Part shown: positions 1 to 7,462 of the stretch, piece after piece
Layout: every line of letters starts with the position of its first letter
How positions within the stretch are numbered: the stretch's first letter is position 1
Source: CAYFJV01 sp964460605
Lineage (GTDB): Archaea; Nanobdellota; Nanobdellia; Woesearchaeales; GW2011-AR9
Direction of reading: 5' to 3'
Assembly (NCBI GenBank): GCA_964460605.1
Contig: CAYWPT010000001.1
Coordinates: 62,001-126,000, forward strand
DNA: 64,000 nucleotides
Program-made: the position numbers and the translations under genes
Notes under the pieces: generated by a model
What the model saw: only the letters and a program-made list of their open reading frames with translations
Told to the model about the DNA's origin: nothing
Databases searched by the model: none

Positions 1-951
1 TTGACCATCAGCGTCATTTTTTAGATCAATAACAATTCTGATACCATCTCTATCTGATTCATCATTGATATTTCTGATACCAAGAACTTTTTTATCTTTT
101 ACTAAATCTGCAATTTGAATAATTAAGTCTGATTTGTTTACTTGGTAAGGGATTTCGCTTACAATTAATTTTTTGTCTTGTACATCAACTACTGATTTCA
201 TGATCACTCGACCACGCCCAATTTCATATCCGTGTGCTAATTCGCTCCCTACATAGACTTCAGCACCAGTTGGAAAATCTGGACCAGGCACTAATTTATG
301 TAATTCAGAAGTTTCGATTTCAGGGTTTTCCAAAATTGCTACAGTTGCATCACAAACTTCCCCCAAATTGTGTGGAGGGATGTTTGTTGCCATACCAACA
401 GCAATACCAGAACTCCCATTAATCAATAAGTTTGGTAATTTTGAAGGAAGCACAGTAGGCTCTTTCAAACTTGCATCGAAATTATCTCTAAAATCGACAG
501 TATCCTTTTCAATATCTTGGAGCATCTCCGAAGCAATCTTTTGGAGTTTTGCTTCAGTATACCTCATAGCAGCTGCATTATCACCATCAATTGATCCAAA
601 ATTACCTTGACCATGTACTAAAGGGTATCTGAGCGAGAATCCTTGCGCCATACGCACTAAAGAATCATATACTGCAGTATCACCATGCGGGTGGTATTTA
701 CCCAATACTTCACCAACAATTCTTGCACACTTTTTAGAAGGTTTATTGTAAGTCATACCCATATCATTCATAGCATAGAGAATTCTTCTATGTACTGGCT
801 TTAATCCATCTCTTACATCTGGAAGAGCTCTGCCAACAATAACAGACATTGCATAAGTTACGTATGCTGTCTTCATCTCATCCTGAATCAATTTTGGGAT
901 GATTTTATCTGGCTTGTCCTCTTGTTGTAGTTCTTGGATTTCAGTCGACAT
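1..951 (-). CDS. gyrA: DNA gyrase subunit A, N-terminal part (cut by window edge)
   Basis: This is the breakage-reunion subunit of type IIA topoisomerase, which with GyrB introduces negative supercoils into the chromosome. Only the first 317 codons lie in the window, and the frame is open to base 1. Clear family motifs are visible: an ALPDVRDGLKPVHRRIL block near the N terminus, GKYHPHGD, and AAMRYTEAKL, which carries the catalytic tyrosine at about residue 131. The ATG at 951 gives a normal short N-terminal extension. It is preceded by a 134-bp gap holding a TATA-like box. The scpB operon lies upstream on the same strand, so two chromosome-architecture functions sit together. Gyrase is a bacterial-type enzyme found in euryarchaea and many DPANN. 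Truncation here is due to the window, not to decay. Confidence 0.97.
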   Translation of the reverse strand, partial: MSTEIQELQQEDKPDKIIPKLIQDEMKTAYVTYAMSVIVGRALPDVRDGLKPVHRRILYAMNDMGMTYNKPSKKCARIVGEVLGKYHPHGDTAVYDSLVRMAQGFSLRYPLVHGQGNFGSIDGDNAAAMRYTEAKLQKIASEMLQDIEKDTVDFRDNFDASLKEPTVLPSKLPNLLINGSSGIAVGMATNIPPHNLGEVCDATVAILENPEIETSELHKLVPGPDFPTGAEVYVGSELAHGYEIGRGRVIMKSVVDVQDKKLIVSEIPYQVNKSDLIIQIADLVKDKKVLGIRNINDESDRDGIRIVIDLKNDADGQ

Positions 952-1023
952 TTTAGCTAATTATTTTTGAGAATTGCGATCTAAATAAGGCCCCTTTTTC
1001 TCTATAAAATAGGATAATTCCAA

Positions 1024-1033
1024 CTTTATAAAG
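1024..1033 (-). promoter_or_regulatory. TATA box, probable gyrA promoter
   Basis: The palindromic CTTTATAAAG lies about 77 bases upstream of the gyrA ATG. An archaeal start about 26 bp downstream would leave a leader of roughly 50 nt. A second TATTTTATAG sequence lies closer to the gene, so the exact start is uncertain. Confidence 0.45.
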
Positions 1034-1085
1034 CTTATGGTGATCTTTTACAACAGTAGAAAATAGATAAGAAAAAGTGACTATT

Positions 1086-1718
1086 TTACTCCACTTTTCC
1101 CATAGCTTCTTTGATAGCTGACTCACTCTCTTCTGTCTTTTCCTGCTCTGCTGCAAGACGTTCGGCTTCATCAATTTCTTTATTGATTTCTTCAGCTTCA
1201 CGCAAAATTTCTTCAGGAATTTGTTTCAAGAATGCATCTTTAGCTTCTGCGCTTGGCAGATCAAAATATGCAAAGAATTTTGGAGTTAATTTGATTTTAA
1301 AAGTTCGACCAAATTTTTCTTTAGCGATAAAACCTTGTTCCATAAGTGCTTTCATATGCTCGTATGCAGCTGCACTTCGCAATTTAATTACTTCACTTTG
1401 CACAACTGGGTATCGCCAAGCGATAACTGCGAGAGTGTCCATTAATGGTCTTTCTAATTCTGTGGATGAGACAATACTGCTCACCAATGGAATAAATTGA
1501 TCTTCTACTGTTAATTTCCAAGAATTTTCTTTTTGAGTAATTTGTAAGGAGTTGTCTTGTGAGGCGTAATCACTTTGGAGCTCTTTGATAAGTTTCTCAG
1601 TTTTCTTTGCATCAAGTTCACATAAACTTGCTACTCTCTCAGTAGAAATCTCTTTACCTACAGCAAAAAGGATTGCTTCTACTTTTTTCTTACTCACACC
1701 AACACCTTCTTTAGTCAT
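1086..1718 (-). CDS. scpB: Segregation and condensation protein B (ScpB)
   Basis: ScpB is a tandem winged-helix protein that binds the kleisin ScpA in SMC-type condensin and helps fold and segregate the chromosome. The family pattern is clear: an N-terminal KKKVEAILFAVGKEIS helix, a central ERPLMDTLAVIAWRYPVVQSE segment (the conserved second winged helix) and a charged C-terminal tail. An upstream start at 1766 would overlap the preceding gene by 47 bp. The ATG at 1718 follows the preceding TAA by one base and gives the usual ScpB N terminus, so I chose it (210 aa). It is translationally coupled to the 194-aa gene upstream. No scpA or smc is visible in the window. Confidence 0.9.
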   Translation of the reverse strand: MTKEGVGVSKKKVEAILFAVGKEISTERVASLCELDAKKTEKLIKELQSDYASQDNSLQITQKENSWKLTVEDQFIPLVSSIVSSTELERPLMDTLAVIAWRYPVVQSEVIKLRSAAAYEHMKALMEQGFIAKEKFGRTFKIKLTPKFFAYFDLPSAEAKDAFLKQIPEEILREAEEINKEIDEAERLAAEQEKTEESESAIKEAMGKVE

Positions 1719-1719
1719 T

Positions 1720-2304
1720 TTATGCAATTTCCCCACTTGCTTGTTTAATGGAATATAATTCGCCATTCAAGTCTACTTTGCCTTCATCGATTAATCTATC
1801 AAGATAATCTCCTAGCTTTTCTTTTTCAACACCAGTTAACTTAGATAGTTGGTTTAAGTTTAAATCACTTTTGCCTAAGAGTACTAAAAGATAGTTTCTT
1901 AAGAGACCCGCCATATTTTTTTGTAAAATCTGATTTCTCATATTCAGCTGCTTAGCAATCATATCTACTTGGTGTAATCTTGCTTGTAGATCGTTTAATA
2001 CATGTGAGAATTCCCTATCGTTTAATGTAAGACTTTTTGGTTCAACAATTTCGATAATACTTGGCATGTAATCAAAACAAAAAGACACGATATTGTCAAT
2101 TTTTTCTGTGCTAAAATCGAGTTCTGCAAAAGCCACCCATAAATCTGTATTATCTTGCTTTTTTCCTTCAGCGAGTTCTAGATTTTCAAGTTTATAATTC
2201 TCATCTTTTTGGAATTTCTCAAGATATCCCTTCAAAGAATTTTCAACATGTTCTTTGGGCTTTCCCATTACTTCAATTAATGCTCTACATACTACTTTTG
2301 TCAT
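1720..2304 (-). CDS. Uncharacterised protein, probable partner of ScpB
   Basis: I do not recognise a named family. The 194 residues split into an N-terminal alpha/beta-looking half (about 1-115) and a helical linker rich in Q, L and N (about 115-150). The last 50 residues (LNLNQLSKLTGVEKEKLGDY and onward, then a VDLNGELYSI hairpin) have the spacing of a winged helix. It is the first gene of a two-gene unit with scpB (one base between stop and start). A role in the SMC/Scp complex, possibly as a divergent kleisin-like subunit, is inference from position and the C-terminal winged helix only. A TATA-like GCTTAAAAAC sits about 30 bp before the ATG, so the transcript is probably leaderless. Confidence 0.7.
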   Translation of the reverse strand: MTKVVCRALIEVMGKPKEHVENSLKGYLEKFQKDENYKLENLELAEGKKQDNTDLWVAFAELDFSTEKIDNIVSFCFDYMPSIIEIVEPKSLTLNDREFSHVLNDLQARLHQVDMIAKQLNMRNQILQKNMAGLLRNYLLVLLGKSDLNLNQLSKLTGVEKEKLGDYLDRLIDEGKVDLNGELYSIKQASGEIA

Positions 2305-2353
2305 AAGATATCTTTGTGAGAAAGGAGTTTTTAAGCTTTTTGGAAATGTGATT

Positions 2354-4207
2354 TTATTTCTTTATAATAAGGTAGGATAAGAGTAAAATAAAGCTTAAAG
2401 CAAAGAAGTAAGGAACTAAGTGAATTGTCTTGGCAGCGCTACTCTCATAGACTATGACTCCTGAGCGATTCATGACTTTTTGGTCTTTTTTAATACTTAT
2501 TTTTTCTTGATAATTATTTTCGCTTGCTTCTGCCTGTGTGAGAGTTTGTATAGTATCATCAACAATAAATTCTTGGACAATGACTTCTTTTTCAAAAGTC
2601 TCACAAGTTTTTTTGCTAATATCATCGATGGAAAATTTTTCTTTGATTTCTTGACCAAAACCTTTAATGTAAAGGGTGGCACTTCCATCTGCAATTTTTT
2701 CATTACAATTTGGGGTAAGCTCTAATGGTACTGTAAATATTCCTTCTGAAAATTTTTCTTGCATGTCTACTTTAGTTCTTTTTGTAATACTTTTATCAGA
2801 TTTTTCAGCCCAGAGCTCAATAACATTTTTTGTCTCATCCCCTTTGTAAGCTTGGAATTTTACCCTGAATGTATCTCCCCAAGAAACTTCTTCATCTTTT
2901 CCAAAATCATAAAAATCAATAAAAAATATTTCTGATTCATTCTTTTGATACTCAGGATTTACTGCAAGAAGTCTTTTTACAATATCGTTCTTTTCATTAT
3001 AATCCTCACAGGAATTTTCCTCTATCCAAAACGCTAATTGGTAAGAACCTTTTTTCAAATTTGGTGAATAAGATTTACTTTGACTAGTTGTGATTTCTTT
3101 ATTTGTCCAAGGAGAATAACTCTCTACTTTTTTACCAAACAAATCTTGTATCTCCCCTTTTACACTAAGATTACTTTTAAGACCATCCAGTCTATTTGTT
3201 TCTATTGTAAAAGAAAGATCGTCACCCTGAAAAATTGCGTCTTCATAGGCGATATCTAAACCCCAATCACATTGAGGGTTGTACTGATTTTCTGCATTTG
3301 GCGTTGGAAGAGTTTGGTGCCAAATATCGTCAATTAAAGACCAAGACATCCCTTCTGTGCTTCCTGCAAAATTAGTGTAAGCAATCTTAGCGTCTCCAAC
3401 ATAAAGAGAGAGTTCTTCGAAGTCATAATTATTCAATGAAAAATCACTATCTCCGTCTTTGTAAATTACCTTATAATTATTTGGATGGATTAAAGTAGAA
3501 GCGCCCATTGTTTTTGTTTGTGCAATAATTAATTCGTTTTCTTTTTTTATATCGGTAAAATAGAGGCCTTTAAGGTCTATAGTTTTTTCACCATCATTGT
3601 ATAATTCAATCCATTCACCATTTGGTTTATCTGCCCCATCTTCTCCAAAAGGGTTTGCTAAGAATTCTGTGATGAAAATATTTTCAAATTCAATTGAAAT
3701 TTCAGATATGCTATTCTCTTCTCCTGGGCTTCCACCTTGCGTGAGAGATTCTCCCCATGTTCCATCACTTCTTCTTTCTAAAGTTAAATTGTTATTATTT
3801 GCTAATTTATCATTTGTTAAATAGGTATAATCAAAAGAAGTATTACACCATTCACTACCATTGAGAATAAGCTCTTTTCCAGAATTTACTAAACTAAAAG
3901 TTATTTCCTGATAATTTTCTGGTTCTTTAAAATAATATGAAAAATTTTCATAATCTCTTAAGATAATTTTGTAACTATTTGCCGAAATGTTCCCTTCAAG
4001 TTCTTTGCCCATCAAACTACATTGACTAATATCTATTATCTCATCCACTCCATTATACAATTCTATCCATTCGCATTGTGCATCTGGACATTGTCCTGGA
4101 TCATACATGACTTCATTAATTAATATTTGTGCAGAAACTAAGCTTGAGAAGAGTATGAACATGAACGTGCCTAAAAGGGATAGTTTCATAAAGAAAAAAC
4201 AAGACAT
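2354..4207 (-). CDS. Secreted, membrane-anchored lamin-tail-domain protein
   Basis: The 617-residue protein has an N-terminal signal peptide (MKLSLLGTFMFILFSSLVSA, starting at residue 7) and two lamin-tail-like beta-sandwich domains. Domain 1 is about residues 27-165, with ILINEVMYDPG and EWIELYNG. Domain 2 is about 174-315, with IFITEFLANP, GEWIELYNDG and the closing TPNAEN. Then come beta-rich CARDB-like stretches (about 325-545) and a C-terminal transmembrane helix followed by IIKK. Such LTD proteins face the outside of the cell, and the topology here implies an exported protein held by its C terminus. The true start may be the ATG at 4189, just before the signal peptide. It is transcribed alone, convergent with nothing obvious. 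Substrate or partner is unknown. Confidence 0.85.
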   Translation of the reverse strand: MSCFFFMKLSLLGTFMFILFSSLVSAQILINEVMYDPGQCPDAQCEWIELYNGVDEIIDISQCSLMGKELEGNISANSYKIILRDYENFSYYFKEPENYQEITFSLVNSGKELILNGSEWCNTSFDYTYLTNDKLANNNNLTLERRSDGTWGESLTQGGSPGEENSISEISIEFENIFITEFLANPFGEDGADKPNGEWIELYNDGEKTIDLKGLYFTDIKKENELIIAQTKTMGASTLIHPNNYKVIYKDGDSDFSLNNYDFEELSLYVGDAKIAYTNFAGSTEGMSWSLIDDIWHQTLPTPNAENQYNPQCDWGLDIAYEDAIFQGDDLSFTIETNRLDGLKSNLSVKGEIQDLFGKKVESYSPWTNKEITTSQSKSYSPNLKKGSYQLAFWIEENSCEDYNEKNDIVKRLLAVNPEYQKNESEIFFIDFYDFGKDEEVSWGDTFRVKFQAYKGDETKNVIELWAEKSDKSITKRTKVDMQEKFSEGIFTVPLELTPNCNEKIADGSATLYIKGFGQEIKEKFSIDDISKKTCETFEKEVIVQEFIVDDTIQTLTQAEASENNYQEKISIKKDQKVMNRSGVIVYESSAAKTIHLVPYFFALSFILLLSYLIIKK

Positions 4208-4330
4208 CTAGAATAAAAAACTAATCTAAATACACTATTTACTCTGTTATAGGTACTTGGATGACATATGCTTACTTATGGTGATTTGGGCGATTTTTAG
4301 ATGATTTTTATAAAAATAGATTAAAAATGA

Positions 4331-4549
4331 GATAATAGAGGTAAAGTGAGAAGATTAGAACATTATGGGCTTTCTGGCCCTGATGCCTTTTGACACATTT
4401 ATCGTTACGAAATTTCTCTTGATAATAAAATTATCATTACAAGAAAAGATAGCCAAAAACCATTAATTAGACAAATACCTATTGCAATGGTTGTCTCTCG
4501 AAATTTGTTTTTGAAAAGTTACTATTCTAAAATACTCAAGAAACTTTAA
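4331..4549 (+). pseudogene. Possible decayed coding fragment (unidentified)
   Basis: The 370-bp gap between the LTD gene and the next ORF is not featureless. One frame reads protein-like across about 73 codons (…RRLEHYGLSGPDAF, one in-frame TGA at 4391, then HIYRYEISLDNKIIITRKD… to TAA at 4547). There is no good start codon and I do not recognise a family. The internal stop and missing N terminus suggest a remnant, but it could be chance. The rest of the gap (4208-4330) shows nothing I can name. Confidence 0.25.
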
Positions 4550-4577
4550 AAGCGAAATTACTTTGTTTTCTTAGATT

Positions 4578-5117
4578 ATGGGATTATTTTTTAGAAAGAA
4601 AAGGCCAAGCACAGGGATACCGGCACCAATTAGAAAATTTGGTGACTCAGAAGCACTCAAACTTCCAAGTAAAGATGGAGCTGAGAGAGTGATTACCCCT
4701 AAGGCTAAACAGTTCAAAAAAGCTGCAGGTGTAGAAGGTGGTTTTGATAAGCAACTCAAAGATGATATGATTCCTATGCCGCCGAGTAGACCTCCTAGAG
4801 CTGCTCCACTTCCAAGTCGTCCAAGTCCAAAACTCCCAGATTTAGGTGCTCCTTTACCTGATATGCCAGAGAGACCTCTTGTTTCAGTTAAGTTAAATAA
4901 TCAGGACGGACCAGTTTTTGTTGGAATGGAAAATTATAAGATGATACTCAACGAAATCAAAGATGCTAAAAAGGAACTAAACGATTTAGCCGAGATTAGC
5001 AGAAATTTAGAAAAATCAGAATTTAGTGAAGAAAAAAGTTTTGGAGATCTTCGATCTTCAGTAAAAAGTTTACACGATAAACTACTTAGCGTAGATGAAG
5101 TGTTATTCAAACAGTAG
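4578..5117 (+). CDS. Uncharacterised protein with proline-rich linker and coiled coil
   Basis: This soluble 179-aa protein of unknown function starts with a basic N terminus (MGLFFRKKRP). A Pro-rich flexible linker follows (about residues 68-100, PPSRPPRAAPLPSRPSPKLP), then a C-terminal helical part from about 108 that begins GPVFVGMENYKMILNEI and forms a heptad-like coiled coil. The start of that helical part resembles the N terminus of the next gene (PVFVQVEDYRDVL), so the two probably share a domain by duplication. It is the first gene of a three-gene cluster. A CTTTAAAA box about 30 bp before the ATG suggests a leaderless transcript. Confidence 0.75.
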   Translation: MGLFFRKKRPSTGIPAPIRKFGDSEALKLPSKDGAERVITPKAKQFKKAAGVEGGFDKQLKDDMIPMPPSRPPRAAPLPSRPSPKLPDLGAPLPDMPERPLVSVKLNNQDGPVFVGMENYKMILNEIKDAKKELNDLAEISRNLEKSEFSEEKSFGDLRSSVKSLHDKLLSVDEVLFKQ

Positions 5118-5124
5118 GTGATTA

Positions 5125-5355
5125 ATGATGGAAAAAATGCCTGTATTTGTACAAGTTGAAGATTACAGAGACGTATTAGCACTCTTACGTGCAATTGAAA
5201 AGAAGGTTGATGATGCAAAAGATACCTTATTGAGAATTAACGAATTAAAAAATGAGGAAGATGAATTAGTTGAACATTGGCAAAATGGACTTGCTGAAGT
5301 TGAGAAAAAGATTGAATTTATTAATCACTCATTAAATGAACCAGAACATTTCTAA
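5125..5355 (+). CDS. Small coiled-coil protein (76 aa), paralogue of upstream C-terminal domain
   Basis: The protein is short, acidic and almost wholly helical (MPVFVQVEDYRDVLALLRAI, then KKVDDAKDTLLRINELKNEE). A GGTGAT motif lies 8-9 bases before the first ATG. Its N terminus matches the C-terminal module of the preceding protein at PVFV-x-x-E-x-Y, followed by hydrophobics at heptad spacing. It probably acts as an oligomer or partner of its neighbours. No enzymatic motif is present and the function is unknown. Confidence 0.7.
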   Translation: MMEKMPVFVQVEDYRDVLALLRAIEKKVDDAKDTLLRINELKNEEDELVEHWQNGLAEVEKKIEFINHSLNEPEHF

Positions 5356-5356
5356 A

Positions 5357-5872
5357 ATGGCTCGAAAGAAAAAGAAGACTACACGAAGAAAGAGTACAAA
5401 AAAACGAAGCAGAAGCACTCGTAAGAAAATAGTAAAGAGTCCTCCAAGAGATAAACAACCATCCTATATGGTAAGAGTTGGGGAACCAAAATCTGTTCGA
5501 AAAGACGTATTAGAATCTTTACGTGAGGTTATCTTAATTATGCAAGCATATGAAGAATTTAAAAGAATCCAAGCTGAGAAAAAAATTGTTTTTGCTCAAT
5601 TAAAAGACGATGTAAAAGAACTCAACAATATGATTGATAATAGGTTACGTTTCTATTTACCTAAAGGAAAGTTAACATTAGCACTTAAAAAAGAAAAAAT
5701 TCAAGAAGATCAAAGAGTAAAATTAATGCGTGAATCAGTTGCTAAGGTTACTCCAAAAGTTGTTGGGTTAAAAGCTAAAGCCGTACCAGTAGCTCCAAAA
5801 AAGAGTGAGAAAGGCCTAGAAGACCTAGAGATGCAATTAGCAAGTATTGAAAAACAATTAGGCGACATGTAA
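5357..5872 (+). CDS. Basic, helical protein with Lys/Arg-rich N terminus
   Basis: The ATG at 5357 follows the previous stop by one base and is preferred over an upstream in-frame ATG at 5336 inside the previous gene. The first 30 residues are strongly basic (MARKKKKTTRRKSTKKRSRS), as in a nucleic-acid-binding tail. A helical segment follows that begins YMVRVGEPKSVRKDVLESLR and again echoes the V-x-V…VL-x-x-L-R pattern of the two genes upstream. The C terminus is another short coiled coil. The three genes look like one transcription unit. A nucleoid or RNA-binding role is possible from the tail but not shown. Confidence 0.7.
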   Translation: MARKKKKTTRRKSTKKRSRSTRKKIVKSPPRDKQPSYMVRVGEPKSVRKDVLESLREVILIMQAYEEFKRIQAEKKIVFAQLKDDVKELNNMIDNRLRFYLPKGKLTLALKKEKIQEDQRVKLMRESVAKVTPKVVGLKAKAVPVAPKKSEKGLEDLEMQLASIEKQLGDM

Positions 5873-5873
5873 T

Positions 5874-5888
5874 TATTATTTCTTTTTT
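5874..5888 (+). terminator. T-rich tract, possible terminator
   Basis: A T-rich run (ATTATTTCTTTTTTC) follows directly after the stop of the basic helical protein and ends the three-gene unit. U-tracts of this kind can suffice for termination in archaea. Confidence 0.35.
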
Positions 5889-5949
5889 CATATAAACAAA
5901 AAGCTACTTTTTGAGATAAGAAATTAAATCTTCGTTTAATTTCATATAA

Positions 5950-5960
5950 TTTTATAAAAG
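5950..5960 (+). promoter_or_regulatory. TATA box of tRNA-Leu
   Basis: TTTTATAAAAG is centred about 29 bp before the first base of the tRNA, the expected archaeal spacing. Confidence 0.6.
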
Positions 5961-5983
5961 ACTTCTAGCTTGAGCTATTTAAT

Positions 5984-6067
5984 GCGAGTGTGCCGGAGTG
6001 GTCAAACGGGGCGGACTCAAAATCCGTTAGCTTAGTGCTTACGCAGGTTCGAGCCCTGCCACTCGCA
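5984..6067 (+). tRNA. tRNA-Leu (anticodon CAA)
   Basis: This is a class II tRNA of 84 nt. The acceptor stem GCGAGTG/CACTCGC is fully paired with discriminator A. The anticodon stem GCGGA/TCCGT encloses loop CTCAAAA, giving anticodon CAA, which reads UUG. A long variable arm and a T arm GCAGG-TTCGAGC-CCTGC follow. CCA is not encoded, and there is no intron. Confidence 0.95.
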
Positions 6068-6116
6068 TTTTCTAAAACAAAGGATTTTTAAATCAGGTTA
6101 ATAGTTATAGTTTAAA

Positions 6117-7460
6117 ATGGGAATTGAAGTATGCACAATTGGCGGTTTCTCCGAATGTGGAAGAAATTGTACAGCAGTGAGAGTTGATGACGAAGTAGTT
6201 ATCTTAGACATTGGTTTAGAGATGGAAAACTATATTCGTCATACACAAAGTGAACGAGAAAATTTAGTAAAATTAAACTACAAAGATTTAGTCCGTGTTA
6301 ATGCTGTTCCTAATTTAGATTTAATCAATGATTGGAAAGATAAAGTTGTGGCGATTGTTCCTTCACATGCACACTTAGACCATATTGGAGCGATTCCTTT
6401 TGCAGCCCCCATGTTTCCTAAAGTTCCTATTATTTCTACACCTTATACGGTAGAAGTTATCAAAAGTATTCTCAAAGACGAGAGGATTAGATTAAAAAAT
6501 AGATTAATTGGACAAAATCCAAATTCTAAGTATAAATTATCTGATAAAATTACTATTGAATTTGTAAATATTACACATAGTATTCCACACACAGCAATTG
6601 TTGTTTTACACACACCTTATGGAAAAGTAATGTATGCAAACGATTACAAAATTGACCTTACTCCAACTTTAGGACAAAAACCTAATTTTAAGCGTCTTAA
6701 AGAGTTAGCAGAAGAAGGAATTGATTTACTTATTAGTGAAACACTTTATGCAGATCATCATTCAAAATGTCCATCCGAAGCAATTGCACGTCAAATGCTC
6801 AGAGATTTAATTGCAGGAACAGACCATACAGGCCAAGGTATTATTGTAACCACCTTCGCTTCACACATTGCTCGTTTAAAGAGTGCAATTGAAATTGGGA
6901 AAAAATTAGATCGTAAGATTGTCTTATTTGGTAGATCACTTAAGAAATATATCACTGCAGCTGAGAATATTGGGATTATAAACTTCTCTAAAGATGTCAA
7001 AATGTATAGTAGACGTCATGAACTTGAGAAAGTTATGCGACAAATCAACAAAGAAGGTATGGATAAGTATATGATTATTTGTACCGGACATCAAGGTGAA
7101 CCTGGTGCTGTTTTATCTCGTATCTCTGATGGTCGTTTACCTTTAAAATTAAGTAAAAGAGATTTAGTTGTCTTTTCATGTTCAGTAATTCCGGTTGAGC
7201 TAAATATTCAGAATAGATTAGAGTTAGAGCGTAAATTAAAAGGAAAAGGTGCACGACTCTTTGTAGATGTACACGTATCAGGTCATGGACACAGAGAAGA
7301 TTACCGTGAACTTATTGAAATGATTAAACCAAAACATGTCATCCCTGCCCATGCTGGACACCAAAAAGCTGAACATATGAAAGAATTATGTTTAGAGATT
7401 GGTTATGTGGATAAGGAAACATTCCATATGATGGAGAATGGTAAACGTTTATTACTATAA
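6117..7460 (+). CDS. rnj: Ribonuclease J (archaeal beta-CASP nuclease)
   Basis: This is a metallo-beta-lactamase/beta-CASP nuclease, expected to act as a 5'-3' exoribonuclease in mRNA decay and 5'-end processing. The metal-binding motif SHAHLDH lies at residues 83-89. The beta-CASP region follows (ETLYADH, TTFASHIARL), then HVSGHGHREDYREL and PAHAGHQ near the end. The 447-aa length is typical of archaeal RNase J without the bacterial C-terminal domain. A TTTTTAAAT box about 28 bp before the ATG suggests a leaderless message. Confidence 0.95.
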   Translation: MGIEVCTIGGFSECGRNCTAVRVDDEVVILDIGLEMENYIRHTQSERENLVKLNYKDLVRVNAVPNLDLINDWKDKVVAIVPSHAHLDHIGAIPFAAPMFPKVPIISTPYTVEVIKSILKDERIRLKNRLIGQNPNSKYKLSDKITIEFVNITHSIPHTAIVVLHTPYGKVMYANDYKIDLTPTLGQKPNFKRLKELAEEGIDLLISETLYADHHSKCPSEAIARQMLRDLIAGTDHTGQGIIVTTFASHIARLKSAIEIGKKLDRKIVLFGRSLKKYITAAENIGIINFSKDVKMYSRRHELEKVMRQINKEGMDKYMIICTGHQGEPGAVLSRISDGRLPLKLSKRDLVVFSCSVIPVELNIQNRLELERKLKGKGARLFVDVHVSGHGHREDYRELIEMIKPKHVIPAHAGHQKAEHMKELCLEIGYVDKETFHMMENGKRLLL

Positions 7461-7462
7461 TT

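Noticed and set aside
1..951. gyrA as a truncated pseudogene
   Set aside because: The frame runs intact to the window edge with all motifs, so the cut is artificial.
1719..1766. Upstream start for ScpB
   Set aside because: It would overlap the previous gene by 47 bp. The ATG at 1718 gives the usual N terminus and one-base spacing.
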